Below, in pieces: positions 51,401 to 61,790 of a DNA stretch of 64,000 nucleotides (position 1 is the first letter of the stretch; each line of letters starts with the position of its first letter). The stretch is taken from contig NC_133024.1 of the NCBI RefSeq assembly GCF_048771995.1, positions 42,880,001-42,944,000 of the forward strand, in the 5' to 3' direction. A program made the position numbers and the translations under genes. A model generated the notes under the pieces. That model did no database searches, was not told where the DNA came from, and worked only from the letters and a program-made list of their open reading frames with translations. This DNA is from Taeniopygia guttata (taxonomy: Eukaryota; Chordata; Aves; Passeriformes; Estrildidae).

Positions 51401-54400
51401 TGAACTTGCTGTGGGCCCTTGAGTAGCAGTCAGGTTGGTGCCATCTGACTCTAGGAATAGGGATTGGTCCTTGCTGTTGGTTTTATTCACCAGTCTAGAC
51501 ACAGGTTCGGAACATGATCTATGCTTGATGAATTTTGGAGAACCACAGTCTGTCTACTATAGTATCTTGTTCAGCTTTAGTCTGCATTTAATCTCCTAGC
51601 TGTTGTCCATCATTTATAGCTGTGATGAAATAATTTAATCCTGTTAATATGTGTTAGATGGGTTGAGGTTTGCAGTCTGTGAAGTGTGGTGCAGGAGGCT
51701 GTTCTTGAGACCTCATTACAGCATACTGCAGAGATGAGAGAAACATTTCATTGTAGCATTTGTTAATTCTTTACTGGAATACTTCTTCCCATGTAATATT
51801 TTGTTGTTTCACACTGTAGTTTCATTGTTATGGATCTAAAATTGTAATTAGTTAAAATAAGCTGTAGAAGCTTTCTGAAAGTGTTTGGCAGTATTTATTC
51901 TTCCAAGAAGAAAGGGTGTTATCCCTAATTTTTCATTAGTTTAACGAGGATATAAATTCACCACCACGATCCTTGCCAAGGGGATCAGGAGAGAGCGCTC
52001 TGTCTTGTTAACAATGCGACTATTCCAGAATAGCAGGATTCTGTATGGTTTGAAGAAATACTGTTCTTCTTTTATCTAGTGTTGGATTGAAAACACAACC
52101 TGAATCCAAATGCCCTGAGCTTCTTGCTAATTACTGTGACATGTTGCTAAGAAAAACACCACTAAGCAAAAAACTAACATCTGAAGAAATTGAAGCAAAG
52201 CTTAAAGAAGTGGTATGTTTTTGCTTTCCATTTCACAATTATTCTGAAGAAGGAATTTGTTTGGTTTATTTCCTTATATGGGTTGAGGCCTTGATCTTCA
52301 AGAGCAGTTATGCAGCGTGTAATAGTTATAGAGAAAAGAGTTTATTGTGTTACCAAGTGTGTGTGTGTGTGTTTAAATATTGTAAATCATTCAGTGTTTC
52401 ATGTCTCCTGTGTTGGTTCACAAAATTGGTATATTAAATTAATGCCTATAAGACTGTAACATATTACAATAACTAATATTTGTCTAGAAAATAATACAGG
52501 GGATTTTCACATACCAGTGTCCATGTCTTTTTTGATTTAAAATAATTTATTGATGTTTGAAAAATTAAGAAATTGAAGGTGTGATATCATGAAACATTCC
52601 TTGCTGATGTCTATGATAGTAGTAACACAGTTGCTCTTAAGGCAACGTCTAGTAGCCTTTCTCTAGTCATAGTCTACAGTGCCATTAGATCAGCATTCAG
52701 ACTCATCTGGTTCACAAAGCAAATAAATATATTATCTGTTTTTTGACAGCTTTTGGTACTTAAATATGTACAGAATAAAGATGTTTTCATGCGATATCAC
52801 AAAGCTCACTTAACAAGACGTCTGATATTAGATATATCAGCTGATAGTGAAATTGAGGAGAATATGGTGGAATGGCTTAGAGTAAGTAGCATCACATCTT
52901 TATTCGGTTGTGCTGCATGCTTGTGATTAATTAATATTCTACTCTTGAACACAAATATCTTTCTTGCTTAGGTGAGTTTTATCTTTAATAGCTGGCCACT
53001 CAAGCACCTTAATACTTTCTTTCTGTCACAGTACTTCATGAAAGTAAAGTTTTCTAGCTCTTCTCTAGTAGTGGCAGTGACAGATTTTAAAATATTTCAC
53101 ATACAATTATCTAAAGGTTTCATATATTCCATATAAGCAAAATGCAGTGTACTTGTTTAATTATGTAAATAATTTGAGATCCATTCTAATTTTTAATTTT
53201 TATGTAGATCAGAATATTAATTGCATGCCTGAAACATTCCTTCAAATTTCAGAACTCACAGATTCTTTAATGCATGCATATGTTCTTCAGCACTTGAATT
53301 TCTTTAAAGGAATCACCGTATGCCCTTAAGGATAACTACTTATGATCCATGCAGAAAACCCTTTATATTGCATTGCAGATTCACTATTACTGTAAAGTGA
53401 TGATACCAGTGTACTTCTTTGTGCTCTTAATTTATTTGAGCTTATTATTTTAAAAATAAAGCTTTTTCATCATAGTTTTCTATGTCATATTTACTGATCT
53501 GTTTGTTTATGTAGGAAGTGGGAATGCCAGCAGACTATGTAAACAAGCTGGCTAGAATGTTTCAGGATATCAAAGTCTCCGAAGACTTGAACCAGGCCTT
53601 CAAAGAAATGCACAAAAATAATAAGCTTGCTTTACCAGGTATTGTTTTCAAATTACATGCTACTTTTTATTTTTCTTAATGAAAAATAGCCCTGTTAAAT
53701 CTTAGGTTTAAAATTATATCAACTACAGGTTGAACACAGTCTCCATGGCATTGTTGCCCCCTAGACTGGAATTGTCTGTAGACTCTGCTGTCGCCTGCAG
53801 TTGATAGTAGAGCTGTATCACTCTGTGAGTTGTTTTGGGTTTTTCTTGTGAGCAGTCTTGTAGATAGATTCCCTTCTCTTGTAGACAAATTGCAAGCAGA
53901 GACTTGAATTGGCATCAGCCAGGTGAATGCCTGAACTACCTCCTTTTATGCCCTCATCATTCTTCTAGTGCTCCATGCTGTGGTCCTCCTTTATCTGCCA
54001 GCGGGAGAGCTGGATGCATGCTATAGAGAGTTTAAATCACATTCTGAGACGGTTTTACTGATGAGAGAGGCTGAGGAACATCAAGTATTGGACCTGCCAT
54101 GCTGAAAACTCTTTAGTGCTTATAAGCATCAGCTGTAAAGCTGTACCAGTGTTCAAGGAGCTCTGCAGCAGCAAGAAAAAAAAAACAAGTTTCAATCAGT
54201 GCTGCTGGCAGAAAGTCAGTGGTGCACAGAGTGCCTTAAAGTTTAAGCAGGCAGACACCCTGCAACTTTCTAAAAATTCAATCCTTAATAATTGTGTTGA
54301 GAGTAGGAAAGAAACCCAAAACATTTTGGTTCATCTATCTGTTATACCTGGAGATTCATATAATCCAATATCATCCTACAGCTGACTCTGTGAATATTAA

Positions 54401-57400
54401 AATTTTAAATGCTGGTGCCTGGTCCCGAAGTTCTGAAAAAGTGTTTGTTTCGCTGCCCACGGAATTAGAAGATCTCATCCCAGAGGTTGAAGAATTTTAT
54501 AAAAAGAATCACAGTGGTAGAAAACTCCACTGGCACCACCTCATGTCCAATGGAATTGTAAGTGTGTAGTTTTCATTGTATCAGTCCTAATGACTGCACT
54601 TTCTGTTTGTTTATAATAGTAAGAAAGCTTGTGATTCAGACAGACTTATAAATAAAATTTTCATCCTCTTTACAGATAACATTTAAGAATGAGGTTGGCC
54701 AGTATGACTTAGAGGTAACAACATTTCAGCTGGCCGTGCTGTTTGCATGGAACCAAAGACCCAGAGAGAAGATCAGCTTTGAAAATCTTAAACTGGCAAC
54801 GGAACTCCCTGATGCAGAACTTAGGAGGACTTTATGGGTATATCCCTTTCTTTGAAACAGATTGCTTCTTTTGTACTCTGAAATACTGGATTAGTATTTC
54901 TAAAGCACTGTCTGATAACACTGTGAAATTGAAATGTGAATGCCTTTCTTGGTAATTAATCAGTTGCAGTGCTGGCTCCTTGTACTGCTGCTGAGCACAC
55001 GCAGCCTTTACATTAATATGTTCTCCCTACCCAGTGTTACTTCACAAGCTTTTGGAAACTGCAAGAATTTTTTGACCATATGCTGTCTAAAGCAGAGAGT
55101 TATGATTGTGTGTTATCAAGTGGGTCTGGTCTAATTCTAGGAAACTAGTGACACCTGGTAAATACATGTTGGTTAAAAATAACTTCAATGTTTGCTTTAG
55201 CAGATTTCTAATTATTTAGCTCATGCATAAAGAGAGAAATCGTGAAAGTCAGACTTAACACCACTCTGTAGCCATGAGTTTGTGTATTTTACTACTTTGC
55301 ATGATTTTGCTTATGCTAACACATTTCAGAAGAAGATTTGGTAAACTGTGTCCCCTCTCTGATTTTACTAGTTCCAAACAAGGCTATGTGGTTCCCTCAC
55401 TACAATCAGCACTGCAGTGAATTATTATTATAGAAAGTAGTTGTTTCCATTTAGAAAGTCTGGTGTTTTATTTTCATTCTTTCTCCCCCTCCCCTTTTCT
55501 CTGTAGTCTCTTGTAGCATTTCCAAAGCTGAAACGTCAGGTTTTATTATATGAACCTCAAGTCAATTCACCCAAAGACTTTACAGAAGGAACCCTCTTCT
55601 CGGTGAACCAGGAGTTCAGTTTAATGTAAGATGATGTTTGAAAAGTAAAATAACAATGTACTGGTTTATAACTAAAGGAATTCACTTTACTCTTAACCTT
55701 TGTTCTTGAAAGTTTTCAAAATTAACCTAGACACATGCTTTGCTTCCCTGCTCTCACTTTTTTTGGCAATAGTCATGCTTCAAATAGGTGATTGGACTAG
55801 ATGACTTCCAGCAGCCTCTTCAAATAACTGTTTTTATAATTCTGATTTTTGTGAAATTAAATTTCTTGCACACTTAGGGACGAGGTGCAAAATTGAAGGC
55901 TTTGCTATGTTCCAGTGAGCAACAAGTCCATAAAATTTCATGAAAGACAGCCTGTATTCAGAGCAGTAGTGCTGTATTGATTATTATACACACAGAGGAG
56001 TTCAGAAACAGAGTGATAAGTTGAAAAAAAATAAGTGAATCTGCTTAATAATGTGGTATGCTGTCAAGAGCCAGGATTTTTGGTGTGGCTCCCACCAGAG
56101 AGGAGTGTCTTTATTTCTGTGAGAATTGCAGTACTCTTTTACTGGTGCTTTGAAGTCCTTCAAGCACAAGATAATACAAAGAGAGAATGTCTAAGTGATA
56201 CTACATTCACTGTGGTTTACTTGCTTCTGATTGCCTAATATTCTCAATGTCTATGATGAGAACTGGCTCCTTGATAGGAACCTCAGATTGTGTGCCTTAT
56301 TCTCAGCAGCAGCTGGACATCTGGATCTGTGGAGAAAGAGATAAGTGATGAATCTGCTTTCCTGGGGCTTAGTTTGTTGCCCAGGGCCATAATGCTTATT
56401 CCTGTCATCAGGATTCTGAGCTTTGGGAAATGATGAGAGGACATGACAGAAGACACAGGCTGCAGAGAAAGTTTGTGGGTGACCACTGAAGAATGCCATC
56501 AGCTTTCTTCGTTGCAATAGCTGGGTTTTGTCCCAAACAGTTCTTTGATGGAATATTAACTAGTCATATTTCCTGAACTTTGTTGTAAAACCTTTCTCAA
56601 AAGAACCCTATATTTATATAATTAAATTGAAATTTATTTTTCTGAAATTTTGTTGTTTCAGCTGCTAGATTTACTTGTTATGCTTGCTAGCATTATTTAG
56701 GTTTCATTGTGTGGAAACATTGGCATTGGGTTTTGATCTGTTAGACAATTCTCTCACTGCCTTAATGCTAATAACCTATAAGTATCTGATTTGTCATGGT
56801 ACTTGTTGCTAATTTAAGTTTAACAATAATTCTGTAATTGAAAGTTTTGGGATTTGTTTTGGGGTTTTTTGGGGGTTTTTTTTTGCTCACTTTCATGCAA
56901 TGCAACTCTTTTCAGAAAAAACGCTAAAGTTCAGAAAAGGGGCAAGATAAATTTGATTGGTCGATTGCAACTTACTACAGAGAGAATGCGGGAAGAGGAG
57001 AATGAAGGAATAGTCCAGCTAAGAATATTGCGAACCCAGGCAAGTAACCTGCTGGAGGAATGCAAAATTCCCCAATTTCTTTTGTAGCATTGTCATTACT
57101 GTAATTTGTTGTGTTATCATTACTTGCTGCCTATGGTTGGATGTTGATGCATGAAATGGGTGTTTTTGAATCCCATTGGAATGACTTCTGCTGTATGACT
57201 CTATATCCTTATGAATACCTGATTTTGCATGTGTGTTTGTGCACTTGCAGTTATCAGCCTCCTGTTCTGAAGTAACAGGTCATCACCTCAAAGAGGACAA
57301 AGCAGATACTAAGCAAGTGGTGAAGGCGTACGGTGTGGGGTGGGTGACAGGAGCAGATTGGTAACGTTGACTGACACTGGCCACCACCATGAATAAACAG

Positions 57401-58362
57401 CATTGTTGATCTTGATATCTCTTTGGTCTGTATGAAGAGAATAGTCTTGGAGGTGGAATCACACTGTAGTAACAGTACTATGACTTCTCCTTAAAGGAGA
57501 AGTTGAAAAGTGCATCTTAACTGTACAAACTGCAGCTTCCTGCTCTGTGGTTGATAGTCAGCTACTCAAGCCAAATCTTTTGAGCTGACAGTTTTTTAAA
57601 AAGCTTGATTTTTTTCTGGCATCAGGGTCATTACATACAATGGAGTCTCATTTTACCTTCAATTTTCAGGTCTGTTCTATCAGTCAGGTTGGATTGCAGG
57701 CCACGCACATTGTGAGTTGTGCCACCTGATGTAACATGATGTAACCATTCTGATAGCAGGGGTAATTACAGGGTTAAGCCTAGCTGTACTTAGGAAATGA
57801 GTGAGATGTTCACAAGGTATATCACAAGTCATCTAGGAAACTGCAACTTCTGCTCAGGGAGCGAGTGAACATTTGGTTTTAGTGAATAAGTCACACTCTA
57901 GATAGAGGATTTAACTGCTCCTTTGACTGGAATTGTCTTATATCTCTTGCATCTTGCCAGTGCTTCATTCTTGTCCTTTATCAGCTTCTTTGTAAAAGTA
58001 GTTCTATATAGGCTAAAAAAATGCACCATAGTTCTGATTTCCAAGGAAAAATACAGATTTCCTTGCTGTCTTGCCTTACCAGGATCCTCCTATTAATGCT
58101 GTGTTTATTTTGTCACTTCACCCAGGCATTTAAAAATAATTTTTCTTTTCTTCTTGTCCCCCACCAGGAGGCTATCATCCAAATAATGAAGATGCGGAAG
58201 AAAATTACTAATGCCCAACTTCAGACTGAACTGGTAGAAATATTGAAAAACATGTTCTTGCCACAAAAGAAAATGATAAAAGAGCAAATTGAATGGCTTA
58301 TAGAACACAAATATATCAGAAGAGATGAGTCAGATATCAACACCTTTATATACATGGCATAA
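30425..58362 (+). CDS. CUL5: CUL5, cullin-5 ubiquitin-ligase scaffold, 19 coding exons (whole gene span)
   Basis: The coding sequence is join(30425..30448, 37734..37843, 40159..40258, 41551..41727, 42498..42639, 43674..43819, 43896..43976, 45146..45239, 48452..48582, 49347..49454, 50038..50102, 52080..52212, 52750..52881, 53515..53638, 54382..54557, 54676..54837, 55507..55625, 56916..57039, 58168..58362). It gives exactly 780 residues with consistent phases and no premature stop. The N-terminal cullin repeats (roughly 1-380) include CLWDD at 51-55, in the region used for Elongin C/SOCS-box contact. The C-terminal cullin homology and winged-helix part ends in the neddylation domain, with NEDD8 acceptor Lys724 in IMKMRKK (codon 58189-58191). 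CUL5 joins Elongin B/C-SOCS-box receptors to RBX2 (RNF7) for substrate ubiquitination. The protein looks almost identical to the human one as I recall it. Intron 18 uses a GC donor; every other intron is GT-AG. Confidence 0.97.
30449..37733 (+). other. CUL5: CUL5 intron 1
   Basis: This is a 7,285-base GT-AG intron. Its first part is still CpG island. A plus-strand CR1 remnant occupies about 34,478-35,585. A duplicated 11-base unit (GATATCCTTAA twice) lies at 33,476-33,497 and poly-T at 33,445-33,459. No further exon was recognised. Confidence 0.85.
34478..35585 (+). mobile_element. CR1 LINE remnant with reverse-transcriptase region, in CUL5 intron 1
   Basis: The plus-strand reading has the reverse-transcriptase core with FLDDTKLG at about 34,697-34,720, the CR1 counterpart of the catalytic YxDD box with an F-x-DD form, preceded by LFNIFINNLD. 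Downstream come the ORF2 end and 3' UTR, ending near 35,585. Frameshifts and stops make it inactive. It is oriented with CUL5 transcription. Confidence 0.88.
37734..37843 (+). CDS. CUL5: CUL5 coding exon 2 (residues 9-45)
   Basis: The exon begins after tttcttttag and encodes NKGSLQFEDKWDFMRP onward. It ends TTTTC|gtaagt in phase 2, splitting Ser45. This is the first cullin-repeat helix region. Confidence 0.95.
40159..40258 (+). CDS. CUL5: CUL5 coding exon 3 (residues 45-78)
   Basis: The acceptor is ttttctag. The exon encodes DVHAVCLWDDKGPAK onward, including Leu52-Trp53, which are known contact residues for the Elongin C/SOCS-box side. It ends CAAGCA|gtaagt in phase 0. Confidence 0.95.
41551..41727 (+). 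CDS. CUL5: CUL5 coding exon 4 (residues 79-137)
   Basis: The exon begins after ccacctgcag and encodes RVLSHQDDTALLK through NVEDSIVRK. It is 59 codons in phase 0 and ends at a gtgagt donor. It is richer in G and C than the surrounding exons. Confidence 0.95.
42498..42639 (+). CDS. CUL5: CUL5 coding exon 5 (residues 138-185)
   Basis: The exon begins after tatgcag and encodes LMLDTWNESIFSNIK through VIGVRESY. It ends in phase 1 at G|gtatgt, splitting Val185. Confidence 0.95.
43674..43819 (+). CDS. CUL5: CUL5 coding exon 6 (residues 185-233)
   Basis: The exon begins after tctttgcag and encodes VNLCSNPEDKLQIYR through NGVQNYMKY. It ends at gtaagt. The following intron is only 76 bases long. Confidence 0.95.
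43896..43976 (+). CDS. CUL5: CUL5 coding exon 7 (residues 234-260)
   Basis: The exon encodes ADAKLKEEEKRALRYLE through CNSVEA. It is 27 codons long, with acceptor ttgcacag and donor gtgagt. Confidence 0.95.
45146..45239 (+). CDS. CUL5: CUL5 coding exon 8 (residues 261-292)
   Basis: The exon encodes LMECCVNALVTSFKE through IKRNETE and ends in phase 1 at A|gtaagt, splitting Lys292. A 3.2 kb intron follows. Confidence 0.95.
45240..48451 (+). other. CUL5: CUL5 intron 8
   Basis: This is a 3.2 kb GT-AG intron. It contains a 22-base poly-T run at 47,773-47,794 and nothing else I recognise. Confidence 0.8.
47773..47794. repeat. Poly-T run, 22 bases, in CUL5 intron 8
   Basis: This is an uninterrupted T homopolymer. 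No LINE or SINE body lies next to it that I can recognise. Confidence 0.95.
48452..48582 (+). CDS. CUL5: CUL5 coding exon 9 (residues 292-335)
   Basis: The acceptor is tctttcag. The exon encodes LHLMFSLMDKVPNG through AAAETITT. It reads EEHIVSAGL where I recall EEHIISAGL in human CUL5, a conservative Ile-to-Val change. Confidence 0.95.
49347..49454 (+). CDS. CUL5: CUL5 coding exon 10 (residues 336-371)
   Basis: The exon encodes DSEKYVEQLLTLFNRF through FLTARDK. It is 36 codons in phase 0, bounded by ctttag and gtatgt. Confidence 0.95.
50038..50102 (+). CDS. CUL5: CUL5 coding exon 11 (residues 372-393)
   Basis: The exon encodes AYKAVVNDATIFKLELPLKQ and following residues. It ends GG|gtaagc in phase 2, splitting Gly393. 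At 65 bases it is the shortest internal exon. Confidence 0.94.
50103..52079 (+). other. CUL5: CUL5 intron 11
   Basis: This is a 1,977-base GT-AG intron with no recognised repeat or coding sequence. The other CUL5 introns over 300 bases are likewise empty apart from a short CR1 tail in intron 17. Confidence 0.8.
52080..52212 (+). CDS. CUL5: CUL5 coding exon 12 (residues 393-437)
   Basis: The exon begins after tttatctag and encodes VGLKTQPESKCPELL through IEAKLKEV. It ends at gtatgt. Confidence 0.95.
52357..52374. repeat. (TG)n dinucleotide repeat in CUL5 intron 12
   Basis: There are about eight TG units. It is a short simple repeat. Confidence 0.9.
52750..52881 (+). CDS. CUL5: CUL5 coding exon 13 (residues 438-481)
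   Basis: The exon encodes LLVLKYVQNKDVFMRYH, the cullin-family LTRRLILD stretch, and ENMVEWLR. It is 44 codons in phase 0, bounded by tgacag and gtaagt. Confidence 0.96.
53515..53638 (+). CDS. CUL5: CUL5 coding exon 14 (residues 482-523)
   Basis: The exon encodes EVGMPADYVNKLARMFQDI, a cullin-homology signature region, through NNKLALP. It ends in phase 1, splitting Ala523. Confidence 0.95.
54382..54557 (+). CDS. CUL5: CUL5 coding exon 15 (residues 523-581)
   Basis: The acceptor is atcctacag. The exon encodes DSVNIKILNAGAWSR through HHLMSNGI and ends at gtaagt. The next intron is only 118 bases. Confidence 0.95.
54676..54837 (+). CDS. CUL5: CUL5 coding exon 16 (residues 582-635)
   Basis: The exon encodes ITFKNEVGQYDLEVTTFQL through AELRRTLW, the winged-helix part of the cullin C-terminal domain. 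It is 54 codons in phase 0. Confidence 0.95.
55507..55625 (+). CDS. CUL5: CUL5 coding exon 17 (residues 636-675)
   Basis: The exon begins after tctctgtag and encodes SLVAFPKLKRQVLLYE through VNQEFSL. It ends AT|gtaaga in phase 2, splitting Ile675. Confidence 0.95.
55786..55850 (+). mobile_element. Short CR1 3' tail in CUL5 intron 17
   Basis: The segment gtgattggactagatgactt and the following attctga-like end match the CR1 3' terminus. Only about 65 bases remain. Confidence 0.6.
56916..57039 (+). CDS. CUL5: CUL5 coding exon 18 (residues 675-716), followed by a GC donor
   Basis: The exon encodes KNAKVQKRGKINLIG through QLRILRTQ. It ends CAG|gcaagt, so the donor is GC rather than GT. Using the nearest GT (57044) would add four bases and break the frame into exon 19, so the GC donor is the only one that keeps the protein. 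Confidence 0.94.
58168..58362 (+). CDS. CUL5: CUL5 coding exon 19 (residues 717-780, stop): neddylation domain
   Basis: The exon encodes EAIIQIMKMRKKITNAQL through DINTFIYMA and then TAA (58360-58362). NEDD8 acceptor Lys724 is the AAG at 58189-58191. The acceptor is ccccaccag. Confidence 0.96.
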   Translation, partial: EAIIQIMKMRKKITNAQLQTELVEILKNMFLPQKKMIKEQIEWLIEHKYIRRDESDINTFIYMA

Positions 58363-61300
58363 TTGGAGGACTCTGCAGGATGCTGAGAACATAAATGGAA
58401 GGGTGCTTGGACAGACAGCTGCAACAGTTTGTGCTGCAGAAGGACTTGTTTTGACTTTCGTTACATATTAAAATCCCTGCCTTACCTTACAGAGGACTAT
58501 ATTTTGCCAATCTCATTCAGCTAGCATGATGGCATTCCCTTCATGTTGCACACTTTTAACAGCATGCTGTTTTGTGGGAAACTTGCATTCATGAAGAGCC
58601 CATTGTGAACTTTTTAAAGTAGATTTGATTTACACCCACCAGGAAGAATACAGGTTTGGGTTTTTAGATGACCAGTACTTGCACAAGGAAAAAATATTCA
58701 AATATTCATGCACTGAGGAACTGCTATTAGTTTTGTTTTGGATTTGTTTTTTGTTTTGTTTGATTTTGGTTTTTGGGTTGTTGTTTTTTTTTTTAATGCA
58801 ATTAGGACTAGGAGTAGCACTTTCACTTTTGTGTTTTGGATCAACAGAGTAATGTACTGTCCATCTCTGATCCTTTTCATGTAATAACATTTGAAAGACA
58901 CAAACACATGCATCACAACTGATACGTATTTGTTAAAGTTAAAACCTGTTTGCTAGAGCAGTGCTTCAATCTAGTAACTGGATTTTAATAATTGACACGT
59001 TAAGTGACACAAAAGTAATTCCAAGTCATCGGTGATATTTTCCCTAAGTAAGAGATCATTGTTTTTAAATTGTTTCCTGTAAACAAGGGGATATGTTGTT
59101 ACCTTAATTTGGACAGGTGATTTGCTACAATCCTTTTTGACAAGGTAAAAGCTTCTTGAATGAAACTTCACTCTAAAAGCAGTTTTCATGGGTGGGTCTG
59201 CTATAGGAACAGAAATATTAAGTGTATTTCCTTGTACATTTAGTATTTATATTCCAAATATTTCAGTATGACTACATATATCAGGATGCATTAAAGAGTA
59301 ATTTATGCACAACTCCTGCAGAAAGAGAATAACAATTGAAGATCCCTGTACTATTTCCTCAGTGGTAACTTTTCTATACATGCAAGGTTTATCCAGTTGG
59401 ACTAGTCAACATCTTTATATGAAAAACAAACCCTCTGCTTTTTATTTTGTAACTGGTAGGGTAGGAAGTACACTTCTGATGAAAATGATAAAACGCTATG
59501 GTAAAATACCTTGTTCAGTGTATGTAGAGAGAGTGCCAAACATACATCAGGAATCTCAACTTCTTAATGTTACCTTTTCCATTCTCAATCATCTGAAGTA
59601 GTCATTTGGCACTGCCCTACTCTCTGCTGTTCTGAAATGTCCCAGCCTGTACCGGAGCAATACCATGAGTCATAGGAGCAGAGTGCCTGTCTTAGGACAA
59701 AGGTAAGTTGCGCTTTATTCAGTTCTGTATGAATATTTCTTCTATGAATTACAAGTGTGTGAAGTTATTTTTTAATTAACCAGTTGAACTACAACATGTG
59801 AAGGCCTCATCTTCTTTGATGATGAAATGGGGAAAGGATACAATTAACTTTAGTCAAAAAAGAAAGCCTTCCAGTAAGTTAGAGGAGTTTTACTTTCACA
59901 TGGTTACAGTAAAGTATACAGTAGGAGTGGTTTAAAAGCAAACTCTCCAAGAATGGCTGCACTCTTAAGCAGGCTGTGTGCTCTGCATTTACTAATGTAA
60001 ATGCCAGTGTGACTGCCTGAGAACAGTGTGTATTTGGACATCTGTTTGAGTAAGAAATTTTTGGTAGTGAGGGTTTATGACCACGAGATGAAATCAAGGC
60101 CTGGCCAATTACAATTGATTGAAATCCTACAGCTTGTGTTACATGCTTTTATTGATACTCAAAAGTAGATGCTGTTTAAAAATATTGCATCTTTTATGTT
60201 GGCCCTGTGGTGTTGCAATTCAGAATCAAAAGGAAGTGGTGCTCTGTGTAGTTAACCAGTGAAACTATTTGAACATTAGAAAACAAAATTCTAATAAAAC
60301 ACTGTGCTGCAAGACTTTCAGTCTTTGTAACTTTAAAGTAATAAATGCTTACTTGGTATAACTGTGGAGAACATGACAGTCTGAGCACACTCTTCAACAT
60401 GAAAAATTCCAACCCTTAACCAGAGAAGAAAGGTGTGAAATGGTCACATGGTAATTTTGAAGCCATTGGTTTAGATTTGAGAGAGATGTTTAAGAGACTC
60501 CATCTTAGATACAACTAGGAAGCTGGAATGTATGCAGAAAGGAAAAGCTTGCTAAAAGCCAAGGAGCTACACATTCCCCAACCAATAAATACAATACAAC
60601 CTGATTGTTACCTATACATTTCTCAAAACATGGGATGGAAATAGAATTGGTAATGTGCCTATGATGTGGTCATTTTTTCTTTAAATATATACCAGAAATG
60701 GATGTCGGGTTTTTTATGAAATCTAAGACAGACACCAGCAAATTTGTTAAAGATGCAGAATCACATTTAGCATCCTTCATCAGGTCACTTCACCAATATG
60801 CACTTAAAACTAGTATCACCTGGGGCACAGGGAGATACCTGGGGTAAGCTGTTATTTTGGGGAGGGTAGAGTTCAGATCTAAATGAAAACTATTCTTCAC
60901 TTGCAATATGGCAACAACGCACTTTTAAGGCTGCAATTTTTAGCTATGAATATATATGTCCAAAGACCTAGCTTAAGGAGGTGCTGCATCTGAAAAACAC
61001 GTTGCCACACACACTGCCACGGTGAATAGCTAAGGAATGAAATCTGGTTTAGAAGGGGTAGGGGGGGAAATCACTTTTAATGGGTTTAATTAATACTGTT
61101 AAATCTTTCTCTGTCCCAACAACTTGATGATAATCTCAGTTTCAATTCTGAAGTCTTCCATTTTCCTCTTTCCACAGTTGATGTCCCTAGCTTCTACTTT
61201 TACTCATTTATTTTTTGTTATGACTGTAATGCAGTTACATTTCCAAATGACAATGCGACTTTCTCATTTTCATCTTTTTAAAATTAATATAATTGTTCTG

Positions 61301-61790
61301 AATGTTCACATCTTGCATTTATCTGCATTGGGATGCCATTGTCCTGTAAAGTGCAAATTTTAAAAATACAATTGGCAAAAAGATTTGATAGTTTTACAGA
61401 AAGATTTGCTATCTCAAACTGTTTTCTATTTTCATCTAAATGACTGGGATGCTATCTTTGTAATTCTTTAAGGTCATATTTGTGAAATAAACAATACATG
61501 AAAGCTTTCCTGTCATATACACTATATGTAGTCTGGAGTGTTGAGCGAACTCGGGTTCCTGAGTTGTAATAACTATCTCCGTATGGTATTTACAATTTTG
61601 AATGTGTGCCACTACCAAGATAATAATGCTGTACAATTTTGAATGGTGGTAGTTTCTGTATGGCAGTCCAGCTGAACTATTTTGATGTACTGCTTAATTT
61701 TTGAATTTTATTTTTTAAGTTGTATAATTTATTTTCTTGCAAAATAAAAATGTAATTTAAAAGACTACTCATTTAGCAAGGTATTTTGGT
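58363..61790 (+). other. CUL5: Probable CUL5 3' UTR
   Basis: About 3.4 kb of AT-rich non-coding sequence follows the stop codon, which fits the long 3' UTR known for CUL5. Candidate AATAAA signals lie at 60340-60345, 61486-61491 and 61743-61748. The last has the best surroundings, so I take it as the main end. A G/T-rich tract on the + strand lies near 58,733-58,795. Confidence 0.65.
61743..61748 (+). terminator. CUL5: Best candidate polyadenylation signal of CUL5 (AATAAA)
   Basis: A TGTA element lies about 25 bases upstream, and a GT-rich stretch (ggtattttggtgtct) starts about 32 bases downstream, as expected for a working cleavage site near 61,765-61,780. An earlier AATAAA at 61486-61491 could give a shorter isoform. 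Confidence 0.6.
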
